The notes beneath the pieces are model-generated. The model worked only from the letters and a program-made list of their open reading frames with translations. It made no database searches and was not told the origin of the DNA. Positions 1-9,172 of a DNA stretch of 64,000 nucleotides are shown here, piece after piece. The position numbers and the translations under genes are program-made. The stretch comes from Micavibrio aeruginosavorus EPB. Its GTDB lineage: Bacteria; Pseudomonadota; Alphaproteobacteria; Micavibrionales; Micavibrionaceae. How positions within the stretch are numbered: position 1 is the stretch's first letter; each line of letters starts with the position of its first letter. The stretch is from contig NC_020812.1 in the NCBI RefSeq assembly GCF_000348745.1, positions 1,125,444 to 1,189,443 of the forward strand, in the 5' to 3' direction.

Positions 1-1
1 T

Positions 2-748
2 CCGCAGGTTTTTGACATCCCGTGGGAAACGGTTCTGCTGCTGTTTGTTGGGGGATTGTTTGGGTTCGCCGGGGCTTGGCCCTATGTCATGGCGATCCAG
101 AATGATGATGCAGCCAGCGCCGTACCCATTCTGCAAACTGTTCCCGTCTTCGTTTATTTGATGGGATTTTTACTGCTGGGCGAAACGCTGAATGCGGTCA
201 AACTGGCCGGGGGCGGGTTGGTTGTTGCGGGGGCGATGGTGTTTGCGTGGAATCCGGATACACGGAAATTACATGCACGGACCCTGGTCCTGATGCTGAT
301 CAGCGCGTTGATCTGGGCGGCCTATGGTGTGTGGATCCGGTATTGGACCCAGGATTTGCACTGGATGGCGGTGATGTTCTGGGTTTATGTCGCATGGGTG
401 GTGTTTGGGGCTGTTGGGTTGGCGATGGCGCGGGACATTCGCAATGATGCGCGGCTGATCCTGAAATCCGGGAAATTCCTGAAGGTTCTTCTGCCCCTGT
501 TGATGTTGCAACAGGTGATGTTGTGTCTGGCCGATCTGGCCACGGCCAAGGCGATGTCGATTGCGCCCACGGCGGTGCAGGTGTCGTTATTTAATGGCCT
601 GCAACCGGTCATTATCATGATTTTGTGTGGCATCTTCTATCGCTTCCGCCCGGATGTATTTGAACCCATCCGCATGGGACCACGGCTGTATTATCGTTTG
701 GTCTGTGTGGCCGTTATGTTCGCGGGAATGGTTCTGCTGCTGACATAG
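2..748 (+). CDS. DMT/EamA-family permease, 5' end outside window
   Basis: The frame is open from the first bases of the window and ends at TAG 746-748, so only the C-terminal part (about 248 residues) is present. It is dominated by hydrophobic helices and contains the internal-repeat pattern of the drug/metabolite transporter (EamA) superfamily: one helix pair ending in PVFVYLMGFLLLGETL, then a second block that begins anew near residue 95. Inner-membrane exporter or importer of small metabolites; the substrate cannot be read from the sequence. Its 3' end overlaps the convergent nagB end by 35 bp. Confidence 0.75.
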   Translation, partial: PQVFDIPWETVLLLFVGGLFGFAGAWPYVMAIQNDDAASAVPILQTVPVFVYLMGFLLLGETLNAVKLAGGGLVVAGAMVFAWNPDTRKLHARTLVLMLISALIWAAYGVWIRYWTQDLHWMAVMFWVYVAWVVFGAVGLAMARDIRNDARLILKSGKFLKVLLPLLMLQQVMLCLADLATAKAMSIAPTAVQVSLFNGLQPVIIMILCGIFYRFRPDVFEPIRMGPRLYYRLVCVAVMFAGMVLLLT

Positions 749-1490
749 CGGCCTGATCGGCGATAATCGTGACATTGCGTATCCGGCGTAATGCCGTGGC
801 GGGCAGGGCGGGTGACACCGGGTCATGCAACATCCGCTGCAGAATATCCGCCTTATGCGACCCCTGGACCAGCAGGATTGTTTCCCGCGCCTGCATGATA
901 TGGCCAAGGCCGAGCGTATAGGCCGTATGTGGCACGTGATCCAGCCCACCCCAATAGGCAGCATTGGCGGCCAGACTGTCCGCCGACAGGTGGATCAGGC
1001 GCGTATGTGCATCAAATGCGCTGCCCGGTTCGTTGAACCCGATATGGCCGTTGGTGCCCAATCCCAAAACCGCAATATCAATGCCGCCTTGGTCCAACAA
1101 CGCATCCATGCGGGCACATTCGGCAGATGGATCGGGCGCGGCGCTGTTAAAAATTGTGCGATGGGATGACGGGATGGAAAGGGGGGCCAGAATATCGCGG
1201 TCCAGCCAGTTGGAAAATAAACGGCGGTCATCCGGGGTCAGCCCCGCATAATCATCCAGCGCCACATAATGGACCCGGTCCCACAAATCGCGCCGATCGG
1301 CGTGATGGGCGATCAATTCACGGTACAGGCCCAGCGGGGTGGACCCGGTCGGCAAAACCACCCGGATCGGGCCGTTTTGGGCCGCGGTGCGGTCCGCCGC
1401 CCGATTCAGGGCGGCCATGAAAATATCAGCCGCCAGTATGTGAAAAGCGGAATTGTTGGGGGCGATTTTGATGGTCGGCGCGGTGTCCAT
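714..1490 (-). CDS. nagB: Glucosamine-6-phosphate deaminase
   Basis: 258 residues, close to the usual NagB length. It converts glucosamine 6-phosphate to fructose 6-phosphate and ammonia in the cytoplasm, feeding amino-sugar catabolism into glycolysis. The phosphate-binding PTGSTP is at residues 47-52, the ALDDYAGL acidic motif at about 77-84, and the signature GTNGHIGFNEP at 145-155, holding the ring-opening His149 and Glu154. A purine-rich SD (taaaggaggc) directly precedes the ATG. No nagA neighbour is visible. The gene overlaps the upstream permease 3' end by 35 bp on the opposite strand and is divergent from the HAD gene at 1641. Confidence 0.88.
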   Translation of the reverse strand: MDTAPTIKIAPNNSAFHILAADIFMAALNRAADRTAAQNGPIRVVLPTGSTPLGLYRELIAHHADRRDLWDRVHYVALDDYAGLTPDDRRLFSNWLDRDILAPLSIPSSHRTIFNSAAPDPSAECARMDALLDQGGIDIAVLGLGTNGHIGFNEPGSAFDAHTRLIHLSADSLAANAAYWGGLDHVPHTAYTLGLGHIMQARETILLVQGSHKADILQRMLHDPVSPALPATALRRIRNVTIIADQAAMSAAEPFPRT

Positions 1491-1640
1491 GCCTCCTTTA
1501 TGGCATTTAACGCATTGATTTTCAATAAGGTTTTCGAATTTGCGTATTGTTCCCGACCCCGGTGCCGTGATAATCTTTTGGTAGGATTTATCGCCTATCC
1601 TTGATCCTAAGTTATTGACGCATAAGGGGCATCACACGTT

Positions 1641-2579
1641 ATGGGCAAGACCAAATTCTGCCAGGGCATTTCGGATATTTCAGACAGCTATATGGCGTTC
1701 ATCATCGACCAATGGGGCGTGCTGCATAATGGCGAGCGCGCCTATGACGGCGTGATTGATTGTTTGAAGGAACTCAAAGGCCGTAAAAAGCAGATCATCA
1801 TTCTGTCGAACTCTGGCCGCCGCGCCAGCGAAAACGCCGAGAAGTTGAAGGAGATGGGCATTGGCCCCAGCCTGTATGACCAGATCGTCACATCTGGCGA
1901 ACTGACATGGCAGGGATTGCATGACCAGAACGAGGGCGTGTTCGAAAATATCGGCACGAAATGTTTTCTGATCAGCCGGAATGATGATCGTTCCATCATT
2001 GATGGGTTACCGGAAATCGAATTGGTGCATGATATTGACGAAGCGGACTTCCTGCTGATCAGCGGGTCGGACGCGCCGGAAAAAAACATGGTCGATCATT
2101 ATGAACCGATCCTGAAAAAAGCGATCCGTCGCCGGTTAAAGGCGATTTGCGCCAACCCGGACAGCCGCATTCTGATTGGTGCGAATTCCGCGCTTGGCCC
2201 CGGCATGATTGCCCGTCGATACGAAGATTTCGGCGGTGTCGTGCATTATATCGGCAAACCGTTCAAGCCAATCTTCCAGCACTGTGTGAAGCTGTTGCAG
2301 GAAAAACAAATTTACCCCGGTGAAACCGTGATGATCGGTGACACGATGGCGCATGATATTGTCGGCGCCGCGGCGATGAATATTGATACGTGTCTGGTCC
2401 GTGCCGGATTGCATCTGGGGGCGTTTAAACAGGCGCATACACCGTCCGAAGTGGACAAGGTGCTGAACGTTCTGGTTTTGCAATATCACAACGTGCGGCC
2501 AACATATCTGGTCAATACGATGATCTGGGGCAAGGCCTTGCCGGATCGGAAGCATAAGAAACGCAAGGTGACGGCATAA
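1641..2579 (+). CDS. HAD-IIA family phosphatase (NagD-like, TIGR01459 type)
   Basis: 312 residues. The HAD motifs are visible: motif I is IIDQWGVLHNG near residues 21-31, with the DxWG variant typical of this alphaproteobacterial HAD-IIA subfamily; motif II is ILSNSGRR around 54-61; a Lys sits in IGKPFKP; and motif IV is MIGDTMAHDI near 231-240. Cytosolic phosphatase, probably acting on a sugar or nucleotide phosphate; substrate unknown. An SD-like aagggg lies about 12 nt before the ATG. It is divergent from nagB and convergent with the patatin gene, with which it shares a palindromic terminator. Confidence 0.82.
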   Translation: MGKTKFCQGISDISDSYMAFIIDQWGVLHNGERAYDGVIDCLKELKGRKKQIIILSNSGRRASENAEKLKEMGIGPSLYDQIVTSGELTWQGLHDQNEGVFENIGTKCFLISRNDDRSIIDGLPEIELVHDIDEADFLLISGSDAPEKNMVDHYEPILKKAIRRRLKAICANPDSRILIGANSALGPGMIARRYEDFGGVVHYIGKPFKPIFQHCVKLLQEKQIYPGETVMIGDTMAHDIVGAAAMNIDTCLVRAGLHLGAFKQAHTPSEVDKVLNVLVLQYHNVRPTYLVNTMIWGKALPDRKHKKRKVTA

Positions 2580-2585
2580 AGAATT

Positions 2586-2618
2586 ATTATCCCCGCCATG
2601 GCGGGGATAATTTTTTTT
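2586..2618. terminator. Bidirectional terminator between HAD and patatin genes
   Basis: A perfect 24-nt palindrome centred between 2598 and 2599 (arms ttatccccgcca and its complement) is followed on the plus strand by eight T residues. On the minus strand it is followed by a short T-containing run. It ends the HAD gene and probably the convergent lipase gene. Confidence 0.85.
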
Positions 2619-2622
2619 AAGA

Positions 2623-3588
2623 TTATTTTGGCGGGATCAAAATATTCACCGCGGCATGAATTTCATCCAGTGCGCGTTCGGCGGCCAGTTCGCCTTCATG
2701 GATCATTTCCCGCGCGCGTTCGAATTCCAGCATTCCAATATGCCCGATGCGCGGCCGGATATGCACATCCGGTGGGTCGCCGGCCAGACGGGAGCGTGTT
2801 AAACGGTCCTGAATAATGGTCAGGGCCGATACCATCACGCCGAACAGGCTGGGGGCGTTGGGTTCGCGGTTGAAAATGCGGCGCCCCAGCCCAGCGGTAA
2901 ATGATTTCTGGTCTTCCAGATCAACATGATCCGGGTTGAAAACATCAAAGCCCAGAACGCTTTGGTACGATGTTCCGGGGCGGCGGGATTTGCCGATCAT
3001 GTCGGCGTTCAAATCCACCGCAATCGTCATGTGCGCGCCGTATGAGTTCAGTGGTGATACAGGCACGGGGTTCAGCAATGCACCATCAACCAACAACCGA
3101 TTGTTTAAATCCACCGGTGGAAATACGCCGGGCAGGGCAAAGGACGCCCGCATGGAATCCACCAGCGATCCACGGCGCAACCAGACTTCGTGCCCGGTGA
3201 CCAGGTCGGATGCGATGCAAACCAACGGGATGGGTAAGTCCTCAATCATCATCTTACCGAAATGATCATCCAGAACGGCATTCAAACGGTGCCCACCAAT
3301 GATCCCGGCGCTGCGGACCCGAAAGTCCAAATAACGGAAAATTTTGCGACGGTTCAGGGACAGGGCCCAGTCTTCCAGCTCGTCCATCTTCCCGGCCAGA
3401 TAGGCCCCGCCGACCAGTGCGCCAATTGATGTCCCCGCCACCAGACCGGGGCGAATGCCATGGCGGGTGAGGGCCTTTAAAACGCCGATATGGGCAAACC
3501 CGCGCGCCATTCCGCCCCCCAAAGCCAGTCCGATCAGCGGAACAGGAGGTGTTGGTTGTTTTGACGCTGAATCAGAGGGTTCCGGCAC
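2623..3588 (-). CDS. Patatin-like phospholipase (RssA type)
   Basis: 321 residues. A serine/aspartate dyad lipid acyl hydrolase of the patatin family. The oxyanion glycine loop GLALGGGMARGFAHIG is at about 20-35, the nucleophile elbow GTSIG at 52-56 (Ser54), and the catalytic Asp in DGA at 168-170. No signal peptide or membrane helix is apparent, so it is probably cytoplasmic or membrane-associated and acts on phospholipid or fatty-acyl esters. Bacterial RssA proteins have the same size and layout. It ends at the shared terminator and is divergent from the small exported protein at 3746. Confidence 0.87.
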   Translation of the reverse strand: MPEPSDSASKQPTPPVPLIGLALGGGMARGFAHIGVLKALTRHGIRPGLVAGTSIGALVGGAYLAGKMDELEDWALSLNRRKIFRYLDFRVRSAGIIGGHRLNAVLDDHFGKMMIEDLPIPLVCIASDLVTGHEVWLRRGSLVDSMRASFALPGVFPPVDLNNRLLVDGALLNPVPVSPLNSYGAHMTIAVDLNADMIGKSRRPGTSYQSVLGFDVFNPDHVDLEDQKSFTAGLGRRIFNREPNAPSLFGVMVSALTIIQDRLTRSRLAGDPPDVHIRPRIGHIGMLEFERAREMIHEGELAAERALDEIHAAVNILIPPK

Positions 3589-3745
3589 GTTTACGGTCCT
3601 TTCGGGGCTGGTTTCAACGGCAAATTTATTGTATCACAAGGACGTTAAACAAGGGGATAAGCCACAGTTTTTCTTGATCGTTCTGGCATCGGGGGGTAAG
3701 TCTAACCCCTTGTTTACGGAATATCCCTAAAAGAGGTTTTTGAGA

Positions 3746-4018
3746 ATGCGACACTCCCGTTTTAGCACCCTTTTTGCCCTGTTGGCTTTGTCTGGCCCGC
3801 AATCCATGGCGTTTATTGACATCATGACGGCCTTTAACCGTGCCCAGCAATTGACCCAGGGTCCGGTTCAATCCTGGCGCCAGGATAAAAACGGCTTTAC
3901 CGCTTTGCCGGATCGCGATGCGCGGACGCGCTCGAATGCTGGTAAAATGCACACCTTTGCGCCGCCCAGCCATCCGGCACGGAAAAAGGGTTACACCCAG
4001 CCGCGTAAATTCCACTAA
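3746..4018 (+). CDS. Small putative exported protein, unknown function
   Basis: 90 residues. I do not recognise a family. The N-terminus (RHSRFSTLFALLALSGPQSMA) resembles a short signal peptide with a likely cut after SMA. The rest is basic and rich in Arg, Lys, Pro and Gln, without cysteines. ATG 3746 is preferred over the upstream TTG at 3740 because aagagg lies 9 nt before it. It ends 12 nt before the flippase gene and is probably co-transcribed with it. The signal peptide call is tentative. Confidence 0.55.
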   Translation: MRHSRFSTLFALLALSGPQSMAFIDIMTAFNRAQQLTQGPVQSWRQDKNGFTALPDRDARTRSNAGKMHTFAPPSHPARKKGYTQPRKFH

Positions 4019-4030
4019 AGGATTCATGTT

Positions 4031-5803
4031 TTGACCACCACGCCCCAGCCGACTTCGCCGAAACGGGATTCAACCTATGTCATGGTGCGCCGTCTGGTGC
4101 GCGATTACGTGCGGCCATATTTTGGTACGCTGGGGTGGGCGATCCTGTTTATGTTGATTGGTGCGGGTACAACGGCGGCCTTTGCCGGGTTGATCGAACC
4201 GGTGATGGACCATGTCATGGTGGCCCAGAACAAGGGCATGATCCTGCCGCTGGCGGTGGGGATTTTGCTCTGCTTCTTCGTCAGCGGGATGGCCACATAT
4301 GGCCACAGCGTTTTGATGAACAAGGTCGGCCAAAATATCCTGACCGATATTCAACGGGATCTGTTCGCGCGTTTTATGGGCATGGATCTGGCCTTTTTCC
4401 ATGCCAACCCCAGCGGACAACTTCTGTCACGCATTATCAACGATGTCAGTGTCATGCGGGCGGCGGTGGCCGACGCGCTGACCGGGATTGGTAAAAGCTT
4501 CCTGACGCTGATTTTCCTGATCGGTGTGATGTTTTATCAGGATTGGAAACTGTCTTTGATCGCCTTCACGGTGTTTCCGCTGGCGGCGGGCATGGTGGCC
4601 TATGTCGGGCGACGCCTACGCAAAGTGTCGGGCAATATCCAGAATGAAACGGCGGGACTGTCCGACATGCTGTCGCAAATTTTCCTCGGCGTGCGGCAGG
4701 TGAAAGCCTATGGCATGGAGGGGTATGAATCCGAACGGGCGGGCAATGCAATTAAACGCGTGCGAAATCTGGTGATGAAATCGGTGCGCATCGGTAACCT
4801 GACCGTTCCGGTGAATGAAACGCTGATTGGCTTGGCTGTGTTCGGTATTGTTGTTTATGGCGGTTACAAAATCGTTGATGGGCAAACGACTGTTGGGTCG
4901 CTGATGTCCTTCATTGCGGCCTTTGCGCTGGCCTATGAACCGATCAAAAAGCTGGCGAAGCTCAACAACTCCCTGCAAATGGGCTTGGGGGCGACGGAAC
5001 GTGTGTTCCAAATGATCGATATGAAACCCGGCATCCGTAACATGCCAAATGCGGTGGAATTAAACACGCGGATGCCTGAAATTCGGCTGGAAAACGTAAA
5101 GTTCCAGTATGAGGGCGGTGACGGACCGGCCCTGCAAGGCGTCACCCTGATTATTCCGCCGGGCAAGGTTACGGCACTGGTCGGTCCATCCGGCGGCGGC
5201 AAATCCACCATCATGAATTTGATCCCACGCTTCTATGACGTGAACGAAGGCGCGGTCAGTGTGGATGGGTATGATGTGCGCGAGCTGACCATGGAATCCC
5301 TGCGCCGCCATATCGCGCTGGTGTCGCAGGATATTACCATTTTCGACGATACGGCGATGGCCAACATTGCCTATGGCCTGCAAGACGCGACGCTGGATGA
5401 AGTCAAAGCCGCTGCGCGCGCAGCCGAAGCCGATACGTTTATCAGCGCGTTGCCCGAAGGGTACAACACGCGCCTGGGGGAAAATGGCGTGAAATTGTCC
5501 GGCGGCCAACGCCAGCGGATCGCCATTGCCCGCGCCATTTTGCGCGATGCGCCGATTTTATTGCTGGATGAGGCCACATCCGCACTGGATAACGAATCCG
5601 AACAGGCGATCCAGCGCACGCTGAATAAACTGCAAACCGGCCGGACTACGCTGGTCATTGCGCACCGCCTGTCCACCGTGCAGAACGCGGACCAGATTAT
5701 TGTCCTGAAAGAGGGGAAGATCGCGGAGCAGGGCAAGCATGATGAATTGCTGGCGCAAGGATTAATCTATGCCCGGATGTATCAGGCGGGATTGAAGGAA
5801 TAA
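4031..5803 (+). CDS. MsbA-type ABC transporter, fused permease and ATPase
   Basis: 590 residues, the usual length for a homodimeric lipid-A/lipid exporter half-transporter. An N-terminal ABC transmembrane domain of six helices spans about residues 30-320. The ATPase domain has Walker A GPSGGGKST (about 384-392), signature LSGGQRQR (about 489-496) and Walker B ILLLDEATSALD (about 507-518), followed by the switch His in IAHRLST. Start chosen is TTG 4031, because aaagga lies 8 nt upstream and the nearer ATG (4026) is out of frame and stops after one codon. It overlaps the next gene by one base (TAATG), indicating translational coupling. Confidence 0.85.
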   Translation: MTTTPQPTSPKRDSTYVMVRRLVRDYVRPYFGTLGWAILFMLIGAGTTAAFAGLIEPVMDHVMVAQNKGMILPLAVGILLCFFVSGMATYGHSVLMNKVGQNILTDIQRDLFARFMGMDLAFFHANPSGQLLSRIINDVSVMRAAVADALTGIGKSFLTLIFLIGVMFYQDWKLSLIAFTVFPLAAGMVAYVGRRLRKVSGNIQNETAGLSDMLSQIFLGVRQVKAYGMEGYESERAGNAIKRVRNLVMKSVRIGNLTVPVNETLIGLAVFGIVVYGGYKIVDGQTTVGSLMSFIAAFALAYEPIKKLAKLNNSLQMGLGATERVFQMIDMKPGIRNMPNAVELNTRMPEIRLENVKFQYEGGDGPALQGVTLIIPPGKVTALVGPSGGGKSTIMNLIPRFYDVNEGAVSVDGYDVRELTMESLRRHIALVSQDITIFDDTAMANIAYGLQDATLDEVKAAARAAEADTFISALPEGYNTRLGENGVKLSGGQRQRIAIARAILRDAPILLLDEATSALDNESEQAIQRTLNKLQTGRTTLVIAHRLSTVQNADQIIVLKEGKIAEQGKHDELLAQGLIYARMYQAGLKE

Positions 5804-6645
5804 TGATCGCTGTATTCAAACGTTATACCAAACGGGATTTCAAACGCATGGCGTTTGCGTTTTTATGCGGATATATCGGTCTTCTGGTTTTTCTGTATGT
5901 TGCACAGCGCAGTTTTATTTACGTTCCCGATCGTCATATGGAAGCTCCGGAATTTTACGGTGTTCAGGGCTATGACGTTGTACAGGTGACGACCGATGAC
6001 GGCCTGACATTATCGGGTTGGTATCACGCGCCAGCGACCCCCAACAGCCCGGTGATCGTTTATTTCCACGGCAATGGCGGGTCGTTAATTCAGCGCACCG
6101 AGCGCGCCAAGCTGTATGCGCAATCCGGCTATGGCGTATTGTTTGGCGAATATCGGGGGTATGGCGGGAACCCCGGTAAACCCAGTCAGGACGGGCTGTT
6201 TTCCGATGCGCGGGCTTATATCGATTGGCTGCGGGCGCAGGGTATCGCCGATGGTCATATCGTTTTGTATGGTGAATCTCTGGGCACGGGTGTGGCCACT
6301 TATGTAGCGGCGGACTACGCACCGGACGTGCGCGGGCTGATTTTGGAGTCGCCCTATACCTCGCTTGCTGATATCGGACGGATGCGCTTCTTCTTCGTTC
6401 CCGTTGACCTGATGTTGCAGGACAAGTTTGATACAAAATCACGGATTGGCCGGGTGACGGTGCCCATTCTGATCCTGCATGGGCGGCGCGATATGATTGT
6501 GCCGTTCAAATATGGCGAACGTGTTTTCAAGGCGGCAAACGAACCAAAATTATTCCGTGAATTTCCTGATGCCGGGCACAATGATTTGTACCTGAAGGGG
6601 GCCTGGCCCGCTGTTCAGGAGTTTGTGGACGCGTTGCCGCGATAA
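5803..6645 (+). CDS. Membrane-anchored alpha/beta hydrolase (BEM46/ABHD13-like)
   Basis: 280 residues. A single N-terminal membrane helix (about residues 16-36) anchors an alpha/beta-hydrolase domain. The oxyanion region is YFHGNGG, the nucleophile elbow GESLGTG lies around residue 157 with Ser about 159, the acid is in HGRRDMIVPF and the His is in DAGHNDLY near the C-terminus, so all three catalytic residues are present. Substrate unknown; thioesterase or lipase activities are known for relatives. The start codon overlaps the stop of the upstream transporter gene, suggesting a shared operon and possibly envelope lipid metabolism. Confidence 0.8.
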   Translation: MIAVFKRYTKRDFKRMAFAFLCGYIGLLVFLYVAQRSFIYVPDRHMEAPEFYGVQGYDVVQVTTDDGLTLSGWYHAPATPNSPVIVYFHGNGGSLIQRTERAKLYAQSGYGVLFGEYRGYGGNPGKPSQDGLFSDARAYIDWLRAQGIADGHIVLYGESLGTGVATYVAADYAPDVRGLILESPYTSLADIGRMRFFFVPVDLMLQDKFDTKSRIGRVTVPILILHGRRDMIVPFKYGERVFKAANEPKLFREFPDAGHNDLYLKGAWPAVQEFVDALPR

Positions 6646-6736
6646 TCCCCCTTGTCATAATTAACGTAACTGCTTTGGCTTGCCTCATACACGGGCGAGC
6701 GCGTACGATATGCATTGCAAATCAAGGGGGATTTCT

Positions 6737-7204
6737 ATGCCGTGTATGAAAGCCATGCTCACCGATATTATCAGCGTTCGCCCGGATCAAGCCGTGGCCG
6801 ATGCAATCCATGCGTTTGAAGACCAGCATGTGCGGTCCGTTCCCGTTGTTGATGCGGATGGAAAATTTTATGGCATGCTCAGCATCCATGATTTGATGAA
6901 ATTCCTGATCCCCCCGTCTTATTTTCTGGCGCATGTGCCGTGGCATCTTGATTTCATTATGGGGGCGACGGAAGACAAGGCCCGCATTCTGGCCGATTTG
7001 CAGAAAAAAACCGTCCGTGAATTGATGAACGAGGAAATTGTCACGGCCAAGCCCGACACGCCGATTTCCGAAGCCATCCGCTTGTTGTTCCAGAATGGCA
7101 GCCCGCTGCCCGTTGTTGACCAGAATAAGAAGCTGGTCGGGCTGGTGTCGGAACAATCGGTTTTGCGGCATTTGAAAGACACTTTGCACGATAAGGGGGA
7201 GTAA
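6737..7204 (+). CDS. Tandem CBS-domain protein
   Basis: 155 residues consisting almost only of two CBS domains (about 1-65 and 100-152), each with the typical pattern of a conserved Pro-Val-Val-Asp turn (SVPVVDADGKFYGMLS and LPVVDQNKKLVGLVS). Such stand-alone pairs bind adenosine nucleotides and regulate partner enzymes or channels. Start ATG 6737 follows aaggggg by 6 nt; longer in-frame starts upstream lack an SD. It lies 5 nt upstream of the ion permease and is very probably in the same transcript, so regulation of that permease is a reasonable inference. Confidence 0.82.
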   Translation: MPCMKAMLTDIISVRPDQAVADAIHAFEDQHVRSVPVVDADGKFYGMLSIHDLMKFLIPPSYFLAHVPWHLDFIMGATEDKARILADLQKKTVRELMNEEIVTAKPDTPISEAIRLLFQNGSPLPVVDQNKKLVGLVSEQSVLRHLKDTLHDKGE

Positions 7205-7209
7205 GCCCG

Positions 7210-8553
7210 ATGGTTGTCGATCACGCCGCCGCGCCCGAAGTGTTGTTCGGGATGGACCCGATGATGGTGTCCACCGCGATCCTGATTTTCGCCTATGCCT
7301 TCATCATTTCTGAAAAAATCAACCGCACCATCATTGCGTTGCTGGGTGGGGCGTTGATGATTTTTATGGGCGTGTTGAACCAGGATATGGCGATCAAGGG
7401 TGTGGATTTCAATACCATCGCCCTGCTGACCGGGATGATGGTGATTGTGTCGATCACGGAAAAGACCGGAGTCTTTCAATATGTGGCGATTTTATCGGCC
7501 AAGTTGGTAAAGGCCAATCCACGCGCGCTCTTGCTTGTCATGGGGATTATTACGGCGGTGTTTTCGGCGTTGCTGGATAACGTGACCACGGTTTTGTTGA
7601 CCGTTCCCATTACCTTGTTGCTGACCGACCAATTGAAAATCAACCCATACCCGTTTTTGTTCGTGCAGATTTTTGCATCCAATATCGGCGGCACGGCCAC
7701 GCTGATCGGGGATCCGCCCAATATTATGATCGGGTCTCAGGTGGGTCTGAGTTTCATGGATTTCGTCAATAATGTCGGGCTTCCGGCGTTGGTGTGCCTG
7801 ATCTTTATCATGGTGTTTTTCGATTTCTTCTGGGGGCGGAAAATGGTGGCGGCGGAATCTGCGCGTGCGGCCATCATGCGATATGTCCCGGCCGAGGCCA
7901 TTGAGGATAAGGGGCTGCTGATCAAATCGCTGATCGTTCTGGCGCTGGTTCTGGCAGGCTTTATTCTGGGTCATGATCATGGGTTGATGCCGGGCACGGT
8001 GGCGTTGGCCGGTGCGGCTCTGCTGATGCTTTTGCAATGTGTGGGCCTTAATGCCGAGAAGCAATCACACAAGGTGCATGAATCGTTCCAGAGTGTTGAA
8101 TGGGGCACGATCTTCTTTTTCATCGGCCTGTTCGTTCTGGTCTATGGCGTCGAGGTGGCCGGGGTTTTGAACCTGATGGCGACGAAACTTCTCGACATCA
8201 CCAACAACGATCTGTTTATGGCCAGTATGGTGGTGCTGTGGTCGTCGGCGATATTGTCGGCCATCGTTGATAACATTCCATTTGTGGCCACGATGATTCC
8301 GCTGATTAAATCGACCACGGCGGCCTTTGGTGGGCCGGATGCGGTGATGCCGCTGTGGTGGAGCCTCTCTCTCGGGGCCTGTCTGGGCGGCAACGGTTCG
8401 TTGATCGGGGCCAGTGCCAATGTGATGGTGGCGGGCTTTGCCGAACGGGCCGGGCATCGTATTTCGTTCCTGAAATTTATGGCGTTGGCCTTTCCGCTGA
8501 TGCTGGTGACCATTGCGATTTCAACGATTTATGTCTGGTGGGCGTTTTTCTAA
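7210..8553 (+). CDS. ArsB/NhaD or SLC13-type ion permease
   Basis: 447 residues with about 11 predicted membrane helices. The family signature for the Ion Transporter superfamily is seen twice: NIGGTATLIGDPPNIMIGS near residue 157 in the first half and GACLGGNGSLIGASANVM near 390 in the second half, each forming a re-entrant loop. Members exchange sodium and protons or export anions such as arsenite or dicarboxylates; the substrate cannot be decided here. It is flanked by the CBS protein 5 nt upstream and the DUF192 gene 1 nt downstream. Confidence 0.8.
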   Translation: MVVDHAAAPEVLFGMDPMMVSTAILIFAYAFIISEKINRTIIALLGGALMIFMGVLNQDMAIKGVDFNTIALLTGMMVIVSITEKTGVFQYVAILSAKLVKANPRALLLVMGIITAVFSALLDNVTTVLLTVPITLLLTDQLKINPYPFLFVQIFASNIGGTATLIGDPPNIMIGSQVGLSFMDFVNNVGLPALVCLIFIMVFFDFFWGRKMVAAESARAAIMRYVPAEAIEDKGLLIKSLIVLALVLAGFILGHDHGLMPGTVALAGAALLMLLQCVGLNAEKQSHKVHESFQSVEWGTIFFFIGLFVLVYGVEVAGVLNLMATKLLDITNNDLFMASMVVLWSSAILSAIVDNIPFVATMIPLIKSTTAAFGGPDAVMPLWWSLSLGACLGGNGSLIGASANVMVAGFAERAGHRISFLKFMALAFPLMLVTIAISTIYVWWAFF

Positions 8554-8554
8554 G

Positions 8555-9046
8555 ATGATCCGGTTTGTTTTGGCTGTTCTGATGGCTTTGGCCATTCCAA
8601 TGGGGGCGGCACGGGCCCAGCAGGAAGTCCCGGTCAATTATTCATCCCCGCTGGTCATCACCACGGCAGATGGGGCGCGTCACGAATTTATGGTCGAGGT
8701 CGTGCAAAACGGTCCCGCCCGGACTCAGGGGCTGATGTTCCGCAATTCCATGCCGGCGGAGGCGGGAATGCTGTTCCTGTTCCCGGACAGTACGGAGCGG
8801 TATTTCTGGATGAAAAACACACTGATCCCGCTGGATATCGTGTTTATTCAGGGCAATGGCACAATTCATCATATTCATGAGGGCGCTAAACCGCTGGATT
8901 TAACCCCCATTCCGTCCAACGGGCCCGTGCCCGTCGTGCTGGAATTGAACGCCGGAACGGTCCAAGCCCTGGGGATTAAGGCCGGGGACCGGGTTCTGCA
9001 CGCGGATGTGGCCAATTCGCTTGCTCCCGAGCCCGGAAACCAGTAA
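8555..9046 (+). CDS. DUF192 family exported protein
   Basis: 163 residues. The signal peptide spans residues 1-22 or so with a cut after ARA. The mature part is a DUF192 domain with the motif GLMFRNSMPAEAGMLFLFP, followed by FWMKNTLIPLDIVFI and the ending ALGIKAGDRV. Function of the family is not established. ATG 8555 directly follows the permease stop TAA 8551-8553, so it is translationally coupled. A longer reading frame into the permease gene exists but would lose the signal peptide at the terminus. Confidence 0.85.
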   Translation: MIRFVLAVLMALAIPMGAARAQQEVPVNYSSPLVITTADGARHEFMVEVVQNGPARTQGLMFRNSMPAEAGMLFLFPDSTERYFWMKNTLIPLDIVFIQGNGTIHHIHEGAKPLDLTPIPSNGPVPVVLELNAGTVQALGIKAGDRVLHADVANSLAPEPGNQ

Positions 9047-9070
9047 AACAGCCCAGTCCGATGGGAATCA

Positions 9071-9147
9071 CGGGGCGTAGCGCAGTCCGGTAGCGCGCCT
9101 GCTTTGGGAGCAGGATGCCGGGGGTTCAAATCCCTCCGCCCCGACCA
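9071..9147 (+). tRNA. tRNA-Pro (anticodon TGG)
   Basis: 77 nt with encoded CCA. The seven-base acceptor cggggcg (9071-9077) pairs fully with cgccccg (9137-9143). The anticodon loop reads ctttgggag with TGG, and the T-arm has ggttcaaat. It is followed after about 20 nt by a palindromic repeat array and a GIY-YIG nuclease gene. Confidence 0.95.
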
Positions 9148-9172
9148 CCCTTCGCCCTTACGGGCTTCGGGT

